DNA of 22,321 nt from Rhodopirellula sp. GTDB taxonomy: Bacteria; Planctomycetota; Planctomycetia; Pirellulales; Pirellulaceae. The stretch's first letter is position 1. The number at the start of each line of letters is the position of its first letter. A model generated the notes under the pieces. It was not told the DNA's origin and ran no database searches. It saw only the letters and a program-made list of their open reading frames with translations. This document shows, one piece after another, positions 8,093 through 15,213 of the stretch. Made by a program: the position numbers and the translations under genes. Location of the stretch: NCBI GenBank assembly GCA_003513555.1, contig DOPG01000395.1, positions 49,834 through 72,154 on the forward strand, read 5' to 3'.

Positions 8093-10825
8093 TTAAGCAA
8101 AGTAGGGGTCAGTTTTCTCGGCATCGTAGCCTAGTTCGCTGATCGCATCCTGAACATCTTTCGGAGTCAAGACACCAGCTTTCGCAAGGCGGCTGAGCGT
8201 CGCAATCGTGATTGACTCGGCGTCGACTTCAAAGTGCCGTCGCAGTGCCTCACGCGTCTCGCTTCGGCCCATGCCGTCCGTCCCCAGGACGTAGTAGTCA
8301 CCGGGAATGTAAGGTGCCAGTTGCTCACCCAAAGCTCGGACGTAGTCACTTGCCGCGATGAATGGTCCCTCGACGCCATCCAGTACTTCTTCGAGGTAGC
8401 TTTTTCGTGGCGTTTCGGTGGGGTGCAGCAGGTTCCAGCGTTCGCAAGTTGCAGCATCACGCCGCAGTTGCGTATAGCTGGTTACACTCCAAACATCACT
8501 CGCGATCTGGTATTTCTCGGCAAGGATTTCTTGAGCAGCGAGTGCACTGTTGAGGATTGCACCGCTACCGAAGAGTTGTACTCTCGAGCGGGCGTTGTCC
8601 ACGTCACGCGACTTGTAACGATACATTCCCTTGATGATGCCGTCTTCGCATCCCTCGGGCATTTCGGGATGGTCGTAAGCATCATTTTCCGACATCAAGT
8701 AGTAAATGCATTCTTCACCTTCCTGATACATCTTCTTCAAGCCTTCCATGATGATCACCACCACTTCATAAGCGAATGCAGGATCGTAGGAGCGGACTGT
8801 TGGAAAGGCGATGGCGTTGAGCAGGCTGTGTCCATCTTGATGCTGAAGACCTTCACCATTGAGTGAAGTTCGGCCCGCAGTTCCACCAATCAGGAATCCC
8901 TTGGCTCGCATATCAGCGGCAGCCCAGATGAGGTCTCCAATGCGTTGGAAGCCAAACATGCTGTAGTAGATGAAGAACGGGATCATGTTGATGCCGTGCT
9001 TGCTATAGGCGGTTCCTGCCGCATTGAAACTGCTCATCGAGCCAGCTTCCGTGATGCCCTCTTCAAGAATCTGCCCGTCCTGGGCTTCCTTGTAATAGGT
9101 TACCAATTCGGAATCAACTGGTTCGTACAACTGCCCCGCGTGAGCATAGATGCCAAACTGTCGGAACATGCCCTCCATCCCAAACGTCCGGGATTCATCC
9201 GGAACGATCGGTACCATGTATTTGCCAATCTTCTTGTCACGGCATAGAGCGATTAATGTCTGGACCACCGCAAAGGTCGTGCTCAAGTTTTTATTTTCAA
9301 GTTTCTTGATGACTTTGCGATAATCATCCAGAGTCGGAACTTCCATCGTCGGGTGTTCAGTTGGACGACTGGGGACGGGGCCGCCCAATAGCTCACGCCG
9401 TTCCTTCATGTACTTGACTTCCTGGCTGTTCTCTGGCGGTTTGTAGAAAGGTGCCTTTCCTACTTCTTCGTCGCTGATTGGGATGCCAAAGCGTGTACGG
9501 AACTCAAGTAGTTCCTCCTCGTTCATCTTTTTCTGGTTGTGTGCAACATTTCGACCTTCGCCTGCTTCACCTAATCCGTAACCCTTGACCGTTTTCGCAA
9601 GGATGACGGTTGGTTTTCCATTATTCAGCTCTGTCGCGGTCTTGTAGGCAGCATAAACCTTCTCTGGATCATGTCCGCCACGCCGCATCTTTTCCAGTTT
9701 TTCGTCGCTGTAGTTTTCAACAAGCTTGAGCAGTTCCGGGTACTTGCCGAAGAAGTGTTCGCGGATGTAGCTGCCAGGCATGCCGGTGTACTTCTGATAT
9801 TGTCCGTCCACGACCTCATTCATCCGCTTGGCCAGTAGACCGGTAGTGTCCTTCGCCAGCAGGTGATCCCAGTCATCTCCCCAAATTACCTTGATTACGT
9901 TCCAGCCCGCTCCGCGGAAGATCGATTCAAGCTCTTGGATGATTTTTGCGTTGCCACGCACAGGGCCGTCGAGTCGCTGCAAATTGCAGTTGATCACGAA
10001 AATCAGGTTATTTAGTTTCTCCCTTGCGGCCAGCCCGATCGCTCCCAGTGTTTCGGGTTCGTCGCATTCGCCATCGCCAAGGAAAGCCCACACCTTTTGT
10101 CCCGATGTGTCTTTCAGCCCGCGGTCTAGCAGGTATTCATTAAAGCGGGCCTGGTAAATTGCCATGATCGGTCCCAGACCCATCGATACCGTTGGGTACT
10201 CCCAAAAGTCTGGCATTAACCAAGGGTGTGGATAACTTGAAAGCCCGCCACCTGGTGATAGTTCGCGACGGAAGTTCTCGAGGTTTTCTTCGGTCAGACG
10301 ACCTTCCAGAAAAGCTCGACTGTACATCCCAGGTGACGCGTGACCTTGGAAGTAGATCGTGTCGCCTGAGTATCCATCTTCACCACGACCCTTGAAGAAG
10401 TGGTTGTAACCGATCTCGTACAGTGTCGCGCTTGAAGCAAATGTGCTGATGTGGCCACCTACGCCACCGCCACGATTGGTCGCACGCACCACCATTGCCA
10501 TCGCATTCCAGCGAACGATGGATTTGATCCGCCGTTCGATTTCACGATTACCTGGAAATGCCGCCTGATCCTTCACTGGAATCGTGTTGACATAAGGTGT
10601 TTTAGTATCCTCGGCAGATTGAATGCCCTCTTCCGCTGCGCGATCTCGCATCTGTTCGATCAGGAAACGTACTCGGTCAGGACCCTTGCTTTTTAGCACA
10701 TAGTCCAACGATGCAAGCCATTCACTTGTCTCGGTGACATCGATGTCGACGTCGGTTACTGGTTTGGTGAGTTCGCCCAAATGTTGCTCTACTTCTGCTT
10801 TGGCAACAGTTTTCGATTCTGACAT
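8093..10825 (-). CDS. aceE: Pyruvate dehydrogenase E1, homodimeric type
   Basis: A 910-residue thiamine-diphosphate enzyme that decarboxylates pyruvate and acetylates the E2 lipoyl group. The length and collinear similarity match the single-chain AceE type (E. coli 887 residues), not the alpha/beta heterotetramer. The ThDP/Mg motif starts at GDGE (250-253) and ends near LNNLIFVINCNLQRLDGPV (271-289). Other family segments are GGHISTFAS (about 124-131), TVKGYGLGEAGEGRN in the middle, and GGTAGRTSLNGEGLQHQDG in the pyrimidine-binding half. The ATG at 10825 is chosen because GAGGA lies 11-12 bases upstream. An in-frame ATG at 10861 would add 12 basic residues with no ribosome site. It is first in the aceE-aceF unit, and no E3 gene or PdhR-type regulator is adjacent. 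Confidence 0.96.
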   Translation of the reverse strand: MSESKTVAKAEVEQHLGELTKPVTDVDIDVTETSEWLASLDYVLKSKGPDRVRFLIEQMRDRAAEEGIQSAEDTKTPYVNTIPVKDQAAFPGNREIERRIKSIVRWNAMAMVVRATNRGGGVGGHISTFASSATLYEIGYNHFFKGRGEDGYSGDTIYFQGHASPGMYSRAFLEGRLTEENLENFRRELSPGGGLSSYPHPWLMPDFWEYPTVSMGLGPIMAIYQARFNEYLLDRGLKDTSGQKVWAFLGDGECDEPETLGAIGLAAREKLNNLIFVINCNLQRLDGPVRGNAKIIQELESIFRGAGWNVIKVIWGDDWDHLLAKDTTGLLAKRMNEVVDGQYQKYTGMPGSYIREHFFGKYPELLKLVENYSDEKLEKMRRGGHDPEKVYAAYKTATELNNGKPTVILAKTVKGYGLGEAGEGRNVAHNQKKMNEEELLEFRTRFGIPISDEEVGKAPFYKPPENSQEVKYMKERRELLGGPVPSRPTEHPTMEVPTLDDYRKVIKKLENKNLSTTFAVVQTLIALCRDKKIGKYMVPIVPDESRTFGMEGMFRQFGIYAHAGQLYEPVDSELVTYYKEAQDGQILEEGITEAGSMSSFNAAGTAYSKHGINMIPFFIYYSMFGFQRIGDLIWAAADMRAKGFLIGGTAGRTSLNGEGLQHQDGHSLLNAIAFPTVRSYDPAFAYEVVVIIMEGLKKMYQEGEECIYYLMSENDAYDHPEMPEGCEDGIIKGMYRYKSRDVDNARSRVQLFGSGAILNSALAAQEILAEKYQIASDVWSVTSYTQLRRDAATCERWNLLHPTETPRKSYLEEVLDGVEGPFIAASDYVRALGEQLAPYIPGDYYVLGTDGMGRSETREALRRHFEVDAESITIATLSRLAKAGVLTPKDVQDAISELGYDAEKTDPYFA

Positions 10826-10836
10826 ATTCTGTTTTT

Positions 10837-10841
10837 TCCTC
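10837..10841 (-). promoter_or_regulatory. aceE: Ribosome binding site of aceE
   Basis: Reads GAGGA on the minus strand, 11 bases before the ATG at 10825. It favours that start over the upstream ATG at 10861. Confidence 0.55.
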
Positions 10842-10969
10842 GCGTGATGCGTGGCCGCCAATCGAAGCGGTTGATAATTATGAATAAGTTCGTATCACCC
10901 ATGCTTGAACTGACTCGCCGACTTTCCGCTCTTTGGCCAAAAAAAGCTCGCGCGGAACATGCAACGAAA

Positions 10970-10988
10970 GGTCGATCATCAGTCGACC
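10970..10988. promoter_or_regulatory. Operator-like inverted repeat upstream of aceE
   Basis: GGTCGA, 7 bases, TCGACC: a perfect 6-bp dyad with the spacing of a helix-turn-helix repressor site, about 145 bp upstream of the aceE start. Sixty bases further from aceE, CGACC-GGCG-GGTCG (11048-11061) repeats the same half-site in the opposite order. No regulator gene is nearby. Confidence 0.35.
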
Positions 10989-11380
10989 CGAGTCTGCCGT
11001 CCGAAGCGTCAAAGGGACACTTCGAGCTGCAAACGCTGCTAACCCTGCGACCGGCGGGTCGATGAGTTGGGAAAAATAAGTCCAAATGGGCGTTCAATGG
11101 TAATTTTTCTAGCCTCCAGAGTAGCCTTTATGCATAGAAAACAGCAAGAGCGAGCATTCAGTGGCGTTAAATCCCCCTTTAAGGGAGTGGTTGAGGCGTG
11201 AAAATGGGCAATTTGTCAGCTTCTCAGCAGCTGTTTCGAGGTGTTTCCACGTTCGACCCGAGTTGCCGACATTCTGCGAACCTGCAAAGTTCGGCTCTAC
11301 GTTCGCGCTGCCGCTTCCGTGGACCTGTTCTTCCTCCCTATCCTGTAAAGGCAGCTTCGCCATCCTTTCCCGGTTTTTAC

Positions 11381-11385
11381 AAAGG
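11381..11385 (+). promoter_or_regulatory. Ribosome binding site that decides a TTG start
   Basis: AAAGG lies 7 bases before the TTG at 11393, with nothing comparable before any ATG or GTG in this frame. It supports the TTG as the start of the ferritin-like gene. Confidence 0.5.
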
Positions 11386-11392
11386 TAGCAAC

Positions 11393-11857
11393 TTGGACGA
11401 TCAAACAAAAAATAAAGCCATCATCGACGAGCTGGTTAAATCCTATTTCATGGAATTGGAAACAGTCGTTAATTACCTTGCAAACAGTGTCAACTTGGAT
11501 GGCGTGCGGGCAGAAGAGATTAAGAAATCATTGAACGCTGATGTTGCCGAAGAGCTTACTCATGCGACACAGTTGGCCAATCGAATTAAGACCATCGATG
11601 GAGTCATCCCTGGTAGTTCGCAGTTTGTACCTGTTCAGAAATCCCTGCAGCCCCCCGCCGATACGACCGATGTTGTCGCTGTCATCAAGGGTGTGATTGA
11701 TGCAGAAGATGCGGCCATCACGCAGTACGAGAAAATTATTCGCTTGTGTGATGGTTTTGACTTTGTGACGCAAGATTTGTGCATCACGCTGCTCGCTGAT
11801 GAGCAACAGCATCGACGCGAGTTCGTTGGGTTCTTGAAAGAGTACGAAAAGTCTTGA
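11393..11857 (+). CDS. Ferritin-like diiron-fold protein (bacterioferritin/Dps-like)
   Basis: A 154-residue four-helix-bundle protein when started at the TTG at 11393. The first helix then begins directly (DDQTKNKAIIDELVKSYFME). The frame stays open to 11198, but the added 65 residues are Ser/Pro/Arg-rich and unlike any ferritin. Expected iron ligands are present: E21 or E23 in helix 1, E54-L-T-H57 in helix 2, E105 (or E113) in helix 3 and E137-Q-Q-H140 in helix 4. That is two ExxH pairs plus bridging glutamates. The likely role is iron binding or storage, or handling of peroxide or reactive oxygen, in the cytoplasm. No haem-binding Met can be assigned, so classical bacterioferritin is uncertain. 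The gene is followed 133 bp later by the SDR gene on the same strand. Confidence 0.82.
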   Translation: MDDQTKNKAIIDELVKSYFMELETVVNYLANSVNLDGVRAEEIKKSLNADVAEELTHATQLANRIKTIDGVIPGSSQFVPVQKSLQPPADTTDVVAVIKGVIDAEDAAITQYEKIIRLCDGFDFVTQDLCITLLADEQQHRREFVGFLKEYEKS

Positions 11858-11990
11858 CCAGTGCGGTGCGCCAGCAGTTTTATTCGAGCATGCCCGGATA
11901 GGACTTGCAGCACATCACGCAACTGCAATGAAATTCTGGTGATGTAGTTTCGATTTGGGATCGATTACTTTCCCGTTACATGAGACGCTT

Positions 11991-12779
11991 GTGTCAAAAT
12001 CATTTCAGGCCACGAAGGCTGTGGTGACTGGCTCGTCCAGTGGAATTGGTAGAGCGATTGCGCTTGCCCTTGCGAAAGCCGGCGTCGAGCAACTGGTGGT
12101 TCATTATCGTTCCAATGAATCAGGCGCTGTTGAGACTGCTGATGCTCTTCGAGATATTGGTTGCGAGCCAGTTCTATTAGCCGCTGATCTTGCATCGTCC
12201 GACGGGCGTCAGGCTCTTGTATCAGGTGCGTTTGAAACCCTCGGTGAGATTCAGACCTGGGTGAACAACGCTGGTGCTGACGTGTTGACTGGTAGTGCGG
12301 CTGCTATGGATTTTGAAGGGAAACTGCGGCACTTGCTGGAAGTCGACGTTACGGGAACCGTTCTACTGTCTCGGACGATAGCGGATCGCTTGATGGATCA
12401 GGTCGAGCGGACGTCCAGCTCTATTCCCGCGTCGATGGTGTTCATCGGTTGGGACCAGGCTACGGAGGGGATGGAGGGCGATGCCGGACAGATGTTTGGT
12501 CCAATCAAGGCAGCCGTAATGGCGTTCGCCAACAGCTTGGCTCAAACTTACGCTCCTCGGTTGAGAGTCAACACCATCGCACCGGGCTGGATTCGAACTT
12601 CGTGGGGCGAGTCCACCAGCGATTATTGGAATGACCGCGCTGCGGGGCAGTCATTGATGGGCCGTTGGGGCAACGTCGATGACATAGCCAAAGCCGTGAT
12701 TTACGCTGCGGATCCCGCCAATACCTTTCTGACAGCCCAGACGATCCAGCTCAATGGCGGTTTCAGTCGACGTTTCTAA
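11991..12779 (+). CDS. SDR-fold protein with altered catalytic residues
   Basis: A 262-residue Rossmann-fold protein of the short-chain dehydrogenase/reductase family, related to 3-oxoacyl-ACP reductases. The NAD(P)-binding TGSSSGIG is at 13-20, NNAG at 92-95, and the C-terminal APGWIRT at 198-203. The GTG at 11991 gives the usual 8-10 residues before the first strand; a TTG at 11955 would add 12. Oddly, the catalytic YxxxK is F169-x-x-x-K173, the catalytic Ser position falls in FIGWDQA (about 151-157), and the Asn of the tetrad reads as Asp in VDVTG (119). Cofactor binding looks intact, but normal hydride-transfer chemistry should be lost or changed. It may be a binding or regulatory protein, or use a different mechanism. 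Confidence 0.88.
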   Translation: MSKSFQATKAVVTGSSSGIGRAIALALAKAGVEQLVVHYRSNESGAVETADALRDIGCEPVLLAADLASSDGRQALVSGAFETLGEIQTWVNNAGADVLTGSAAAMDFEGKLRHLLEVDVTGTVLLSRTIADRLMDQVERTSSSIPASMVFIGWDQATEGMEGDAGQMFGPIKAAVMAFANSLAQTYAPRLRVNTIAPGWIRTSWGESTSDYWNDRAAGQSLMGRWGNVDDIAKAVIYAADPANTFLTAQTIQLNGGFSRRF

Positions 12780-12780
12780 G

Positions 12781-12793
12781 CCACCTGTGGTGG
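12781..12793 (+). terminator. Hairpin directly after the SDR stop
   Basis: CCACC-TGT-GGTGG begins one base after the TAA. Position fits a transcript end, but there is no run of T after it. It resembles the 4900-4913 hairpin. Confidence 0.35.
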
Positions 12794-12852
12794 TAAAGGT
12801 GGGCTGAGAACAAGACGAGGGATCGCTTGCCTGCAAGTCAACACAAACAAGT

Positions 12853-12869
12853 TTCAGCTTTCGGCTGAA
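12853..12869 (-). terminator. Hairpin enclosing the trpE stop codon
   Basis: On the minus strand, TTCAGC, loop CGAAA, GCTGAA, followed by the T-rich ACTTGTTTGTGTT. The TGA stop of trpE (12854-12856) is inside the 3' half of the stem. A weak intrinsic terminator is plausible. Confidence 0.35.
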
Positions 12870-14386
12870 GATGCATCCACACGGCAGATGGTCATTTCGA
12901 TCGCTGAAATCAATGCCTTGGCTTTGTTCAGTGTTTCTTCGTATTCAGCGGTCGGATCCGAATCAGCCACCACGCCGCATCCAGCTTGCACGTGGACCAC
13001 ACCATCCTTCACGACCATGGTCCGTAAGGCGATGCAAGTGTCCATGTTGCCGCGATAATCGATGTATCCCACTGCACCACCGTAAGGGCCACGGCGGTGC
13101 GGTTCAATATCATCGATCACTTCCATCGCTCGGACTTTAGGAGCACCTGATACCGTGCCAGCAGGTAGGCAGGCTTTGAGGGCATCAAAGGAGTCGACGT
13201 CTTCCCGTAGTTTGCCTTGCACTTCGCTGCTGATATGCATCACATGGCTGTATCGTTCGACCACCATGACTTCAGTCAGGTCAATGGTCCCGAATTGAGC
13301 AACTCGACCTACATCGTTTCGCCCCAAGTCGACTAACATGACATGTTCCGCCCGCTCTTTGGGATCAGCCAAGAGTTCCTCTTCTAAAGCCTTGTCTTCG
13401 TGCGTGGTTTCTCCTCGTTTGCGTGTGCCGGCAAGTGGCCGTACGGTCACGACTTGTTCATTGACTCGACACATGATCTCAGGCGAACAGCCGACGAGTT
13501 CACAGTCAGGGGTTCGCATGTAGAACATGAAGGGACTTGGGTTAACGACCCGAAGCGAACGATAAATTTCGAATGGGTCAACATCTGTGTGTACAGAAAG
13601 TCGCTGGCTTGGAACAACTTGAAAAATATCTCCTGCTCGTATGTATTCAACGCATTTTCGTACAGCGTTTTCAAATGACTCCTTTGAAAAGTTGGATGTT
13701 ATTTCCAGCGGGTTCTGCTCACTGGTTTTTCGCCACTGGTCAGGATTCCAAGCAGATCTTTGTTCGGGTGCTGCGCGAGACAAGTGGGTGATGGTCTGGT
13801 CAACCATTTGCATCGCATGGTGATAAGCGACCTCAGCTTCAGATGCCGAAGCAATCTCCCTGCAATCTGCTAAGGAAACAACGGTGATTGTTTTTTCGAC
13901 ATGATCAAATACACAGAGCGTATGGTAGAAGGCGAAGTCGAGGTCAGGCAGGTCGCGGTCATCGGTAGGTGGATTGGGAAGATTTTCGACGTAACGGACC
14001 ACGTCGTAACCCGCATACCCAATGGCACCACCGACAAAGGGTGGCAACCCCTTCAGTTCTGCGACTCGAAAGTGAAAGTGTGTACGAAATGCATCCAGCG
14101 GATCTTCTGCGGTTGTTTGTGAGCAAGTGCCGTCGGCAAGTTCGGTGACTTCGATTCGGTTCCGCTTGGCAGAGAATCTGCGGATGGGGCCGGCAGCTAA
14201 AAAACTGTAACGCCCGACTTTTTCACCGCCGATGACACTCTCAAACAGGCAAGCCGGACCACCATCATCCAGAAGCTGAAATGCGGTCACAGGGGTCAGT
14301 GTGTCGCTCAAAAGGCGTCGGTAGACCGGTACGAAGTCATTTTCCGTCGCAAGTTTGGCAAATTGTTCTGCGTCAGGGATGTGCAT
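12854..14386 (-). CDS. trpE: Anthranilate synthase component I
   Basis: A 510-residue chorismate-utilising enzyme making anthranilate from chorismate, the first step of tryptophan synthesis, with ammonia supplied by TrpG. The feedback-inhibition region appears as LFESVIGGEKVGRYSF (LLES-type motif, here LFES). The catalytic domain shows PLAGTRKRGE, ELLADPKERAEHVMLVDLGRND, GTVSGAPKVRAME, YGGAVGYIDYRGNMDTCIALR and the C-terminal QAGCGVVADSDP. The VDLGRND and TVSGAPK forms match TrpE better than PabB. The start at 14386 (MHIPDAEQF) is where the family similarity begins; an ATG at 14443 would add 19 residues and is possible. No trpG is in the window. The gene is divergent from mcsA, and the shared 236-296 bp region holds the mcsA promoter and a perfect dyad. 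Confidence 0.94.
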   Translation of the reverse strand: MHIPDAEQFAKLATENDFVPVYRRLLSDTLTPVTAFQLLDDGGPACLFESVIGGEKVGRYSFLAAGPIRRFSAKRNRIEVTELADGTCSQTTAEDPLDAFRTHFHFRVAELKGLPPFVGGAIGYAGYDVVRYVENLPNPPTDDRDLPDLDFAFYHTLCVFDHVEKTITVVSLADCREIASASEAEVAYHHAMQMVDQTITHLSRAAPEQRSAWNPDQWRKTSEQNPLEITSNFSKESFENAVRKCVEYIRAGDIFQVVPSQRLSVHTDVDPFEIYRSLRVVNPSPFMFYMRTPDCELVGCSPEIMCRVNEQVVTVRPLAGTRKRGETTHEDKALEEELLADPKERAEHVMLVDLGRNDVGRVAQFGTIDLTEVMVVERYSHVMHISSEVQGKLREDVDSFDALKACLPAGTVSGAPKVRAMEVIDDIEPHRRGPYGGAVGYIDYRGNMDTCIALRTMVVKDGVVHVQAGCGVVADSDPTAEYEETLNKAKALISAIEMTICRVDASSAES

Positions 14387-14446
14387 CAAGGACCAATGAT
14401 TCGTGCGTACAGTGTGCAGGGAAACTGCGGATTCGAGCTTCATCAA

Positions 14447-14463
14447 GAGGCTGGTTCCGCCTC
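14447..14463 (-). promoter_or_regulatory. Small hairpin beside the upstream trpE start
   Basis: GAGGC-N7-GCCTC, with GGAA in the loop, ends 3 bases before the alternative trpE ATG at 14443. If that start is used, the stem would hold the ribosome site in its loop. Confidence 0.25.
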
Positions 14464-14547
14464 ACGTTTATCTTCCGCCTTGAGCGGCTTTGAGTGTAGG
14501 GGAGGACTGGCGTCTACCCATGACTGTATGCTACTCAGCGAAGTCCG

Positions 14548-14564
14548 ATCCAGTTCTACTGGAT
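14548..14564. promoter_or_regulatory. Perfect 17-bp dyad in the trpE-mcsA divergent region
   Basis: ATCCAGT-TCT-ACTGGAT, a perfect 7-bp inverted repeat ending 21 bp ahead of the mcsA -35 box. It is not the tandem GGTCAAA heptad read by CtsR. It is a good candidate site for an unidentified dimeric regulator, acting on mcsA, trpE or both. Confidence 0.45.
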
Positions 14565-14585
14565 TGTGAGTTAACGCTGGTTGCG

Positions 14586-14613
14586 TTGACACCACCCTTG
14601 GCAGCGATAGAAT
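14586..14613 (+). promoter_or_regulatory. Sigma-70-type promoter of mcsA-mcsB
   Basis: TTGACA (14586-14591), a 16-bp spacer, TAGAAT (14608-14613). This is the best consensus match in the window. Transcription would start near 14620, leaving a leader of about 63 bases before the mcsA ATG. Confidence 0.65.
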
Positions 14614-14682
14614 CGCCCAGAAAGGACGCTTACTCCTTGAAATCACTTGGTTTAGGGCGATAGCGGCAATCAGGAAACACAG

Positions 14683-15213
14683 ATGAAGTGCCAATACTGC
14701 GAAAAGCCTGCAACATTCCATATCACCGAGTTGACCGAGCCCGGTGGGCCGCAGGTCATGCATTTATGTGAAGAACATGCACGAGGATTTCTGCAAAAAG
14801 AGGCTGCCACACCGGCCGCGTCGATCGCTGGAGCCCTGGCAAAACAGCTTGATTTGGGGCAAACCAAGCAAGAACTTGCTGAACTGGATCAGAAAGAGTG
14901 TCCGGTATGCGGGATCAGCTTTTTCGAATTTCGGAATACGGGAAGACTGGGCTGCCCATTTGACTACACCCACTTCTCAGAAGACCTGATTCCTCTCTTG
15001 ATCAACATTCATGACTCAGTCGAGCACTGTGGAAAACGTCCTCGCCGTGCCGCTGCGGCCGATTCGCACGCCGAGTTGATTCAGCTTCGTCGAGAGATGG
15101 AAGAGGCGGTTGAGCGGGAAGATTACGAACGAGCTTCGGAAATACGTGATGAACTGCACCGCATTGAAGAGGCCGGCAGCACCGAAATACATGCCAGCGA
15201 GGAAGAAGAGTGA
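14683..15213 (+). CDS. mcsA: McsA-like zinc-finger/UVR protein, activator of the McsB arginine kinase
   Basis: A 176-residue partner of McsB. Two zinc-binding clusters are visible: C3-x-x-C6 with C29 and H32 (CEEH), and C73-x-x-C76 with C91 and H115/C116 (EHCGKRP). A UVR (UvrB/UvrC-type) helical hairpin fills about 129-163 (ELIQLRREMEEAVEREDYER, then ASEIRDEL). AGGAA sits 6 bases before the ATG. In Bacillus, McsA stimulates McsB and is part of the CtsR/Clp stress-response operon. Here only the mcsA-mcsB pair is present, and the stop overlaps the mcsB start. It could be called a generic UvrB/UvrC-motif protein on homology alone; the neighbour makes McsA convincing. Confidence 0.9.
   Translation: MKCQYCEKPATFHITELTEPGGPQVMHLCEEHARGFLQKEAATPAASIAGALAKQLDLGQTKQELAELDQKECPVCGISFFEFRNTGRLGCPFDYTHFSEDLIPLLINIHDSVEHCGKRPRRAAAADSHAELIQLRREMEEAVEREDYERASEIRDELHRIEEAGSTEIHASEEEE

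Larger units (their letters stand above)
10842..11392. other. Gene-free divergent region between aceE and the ferritin-like gene
   Basis: About 550 bp with no convincing gene; the short frames here have no family features. It should hold the aceE promoter on the minus strand and the ferritin-like promoter on the plus strand, but I find no good -35/-10 pair for either. It contains two dyads with related half-sites: GGTCGA-N7-TCGACC at 10970-10988 and CGACC-N4-GGTCG at 11048-11061. A smaller CCCTT-T-AAGGG palindrome lies at 11175-11185. Confidence 0.6.

Noticed and set aside
11198..11392. A 65-residue N-terminal extension of the ferritin-like protein
   Set aside because: Its composition is unlike a ferritin, while a TTG with AAAGG at the right distance gives a protein beginning at helix 1.
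11109..11408. A 99-residue minus-strand frame with a CYLCKNRERMAK start in the aceE/ferritin intergenic region
   Set aside because: It overlaps the ferritin-like start on the other strand and has no ribosome site, no family motif and an irregular composition. I treat it as chance.
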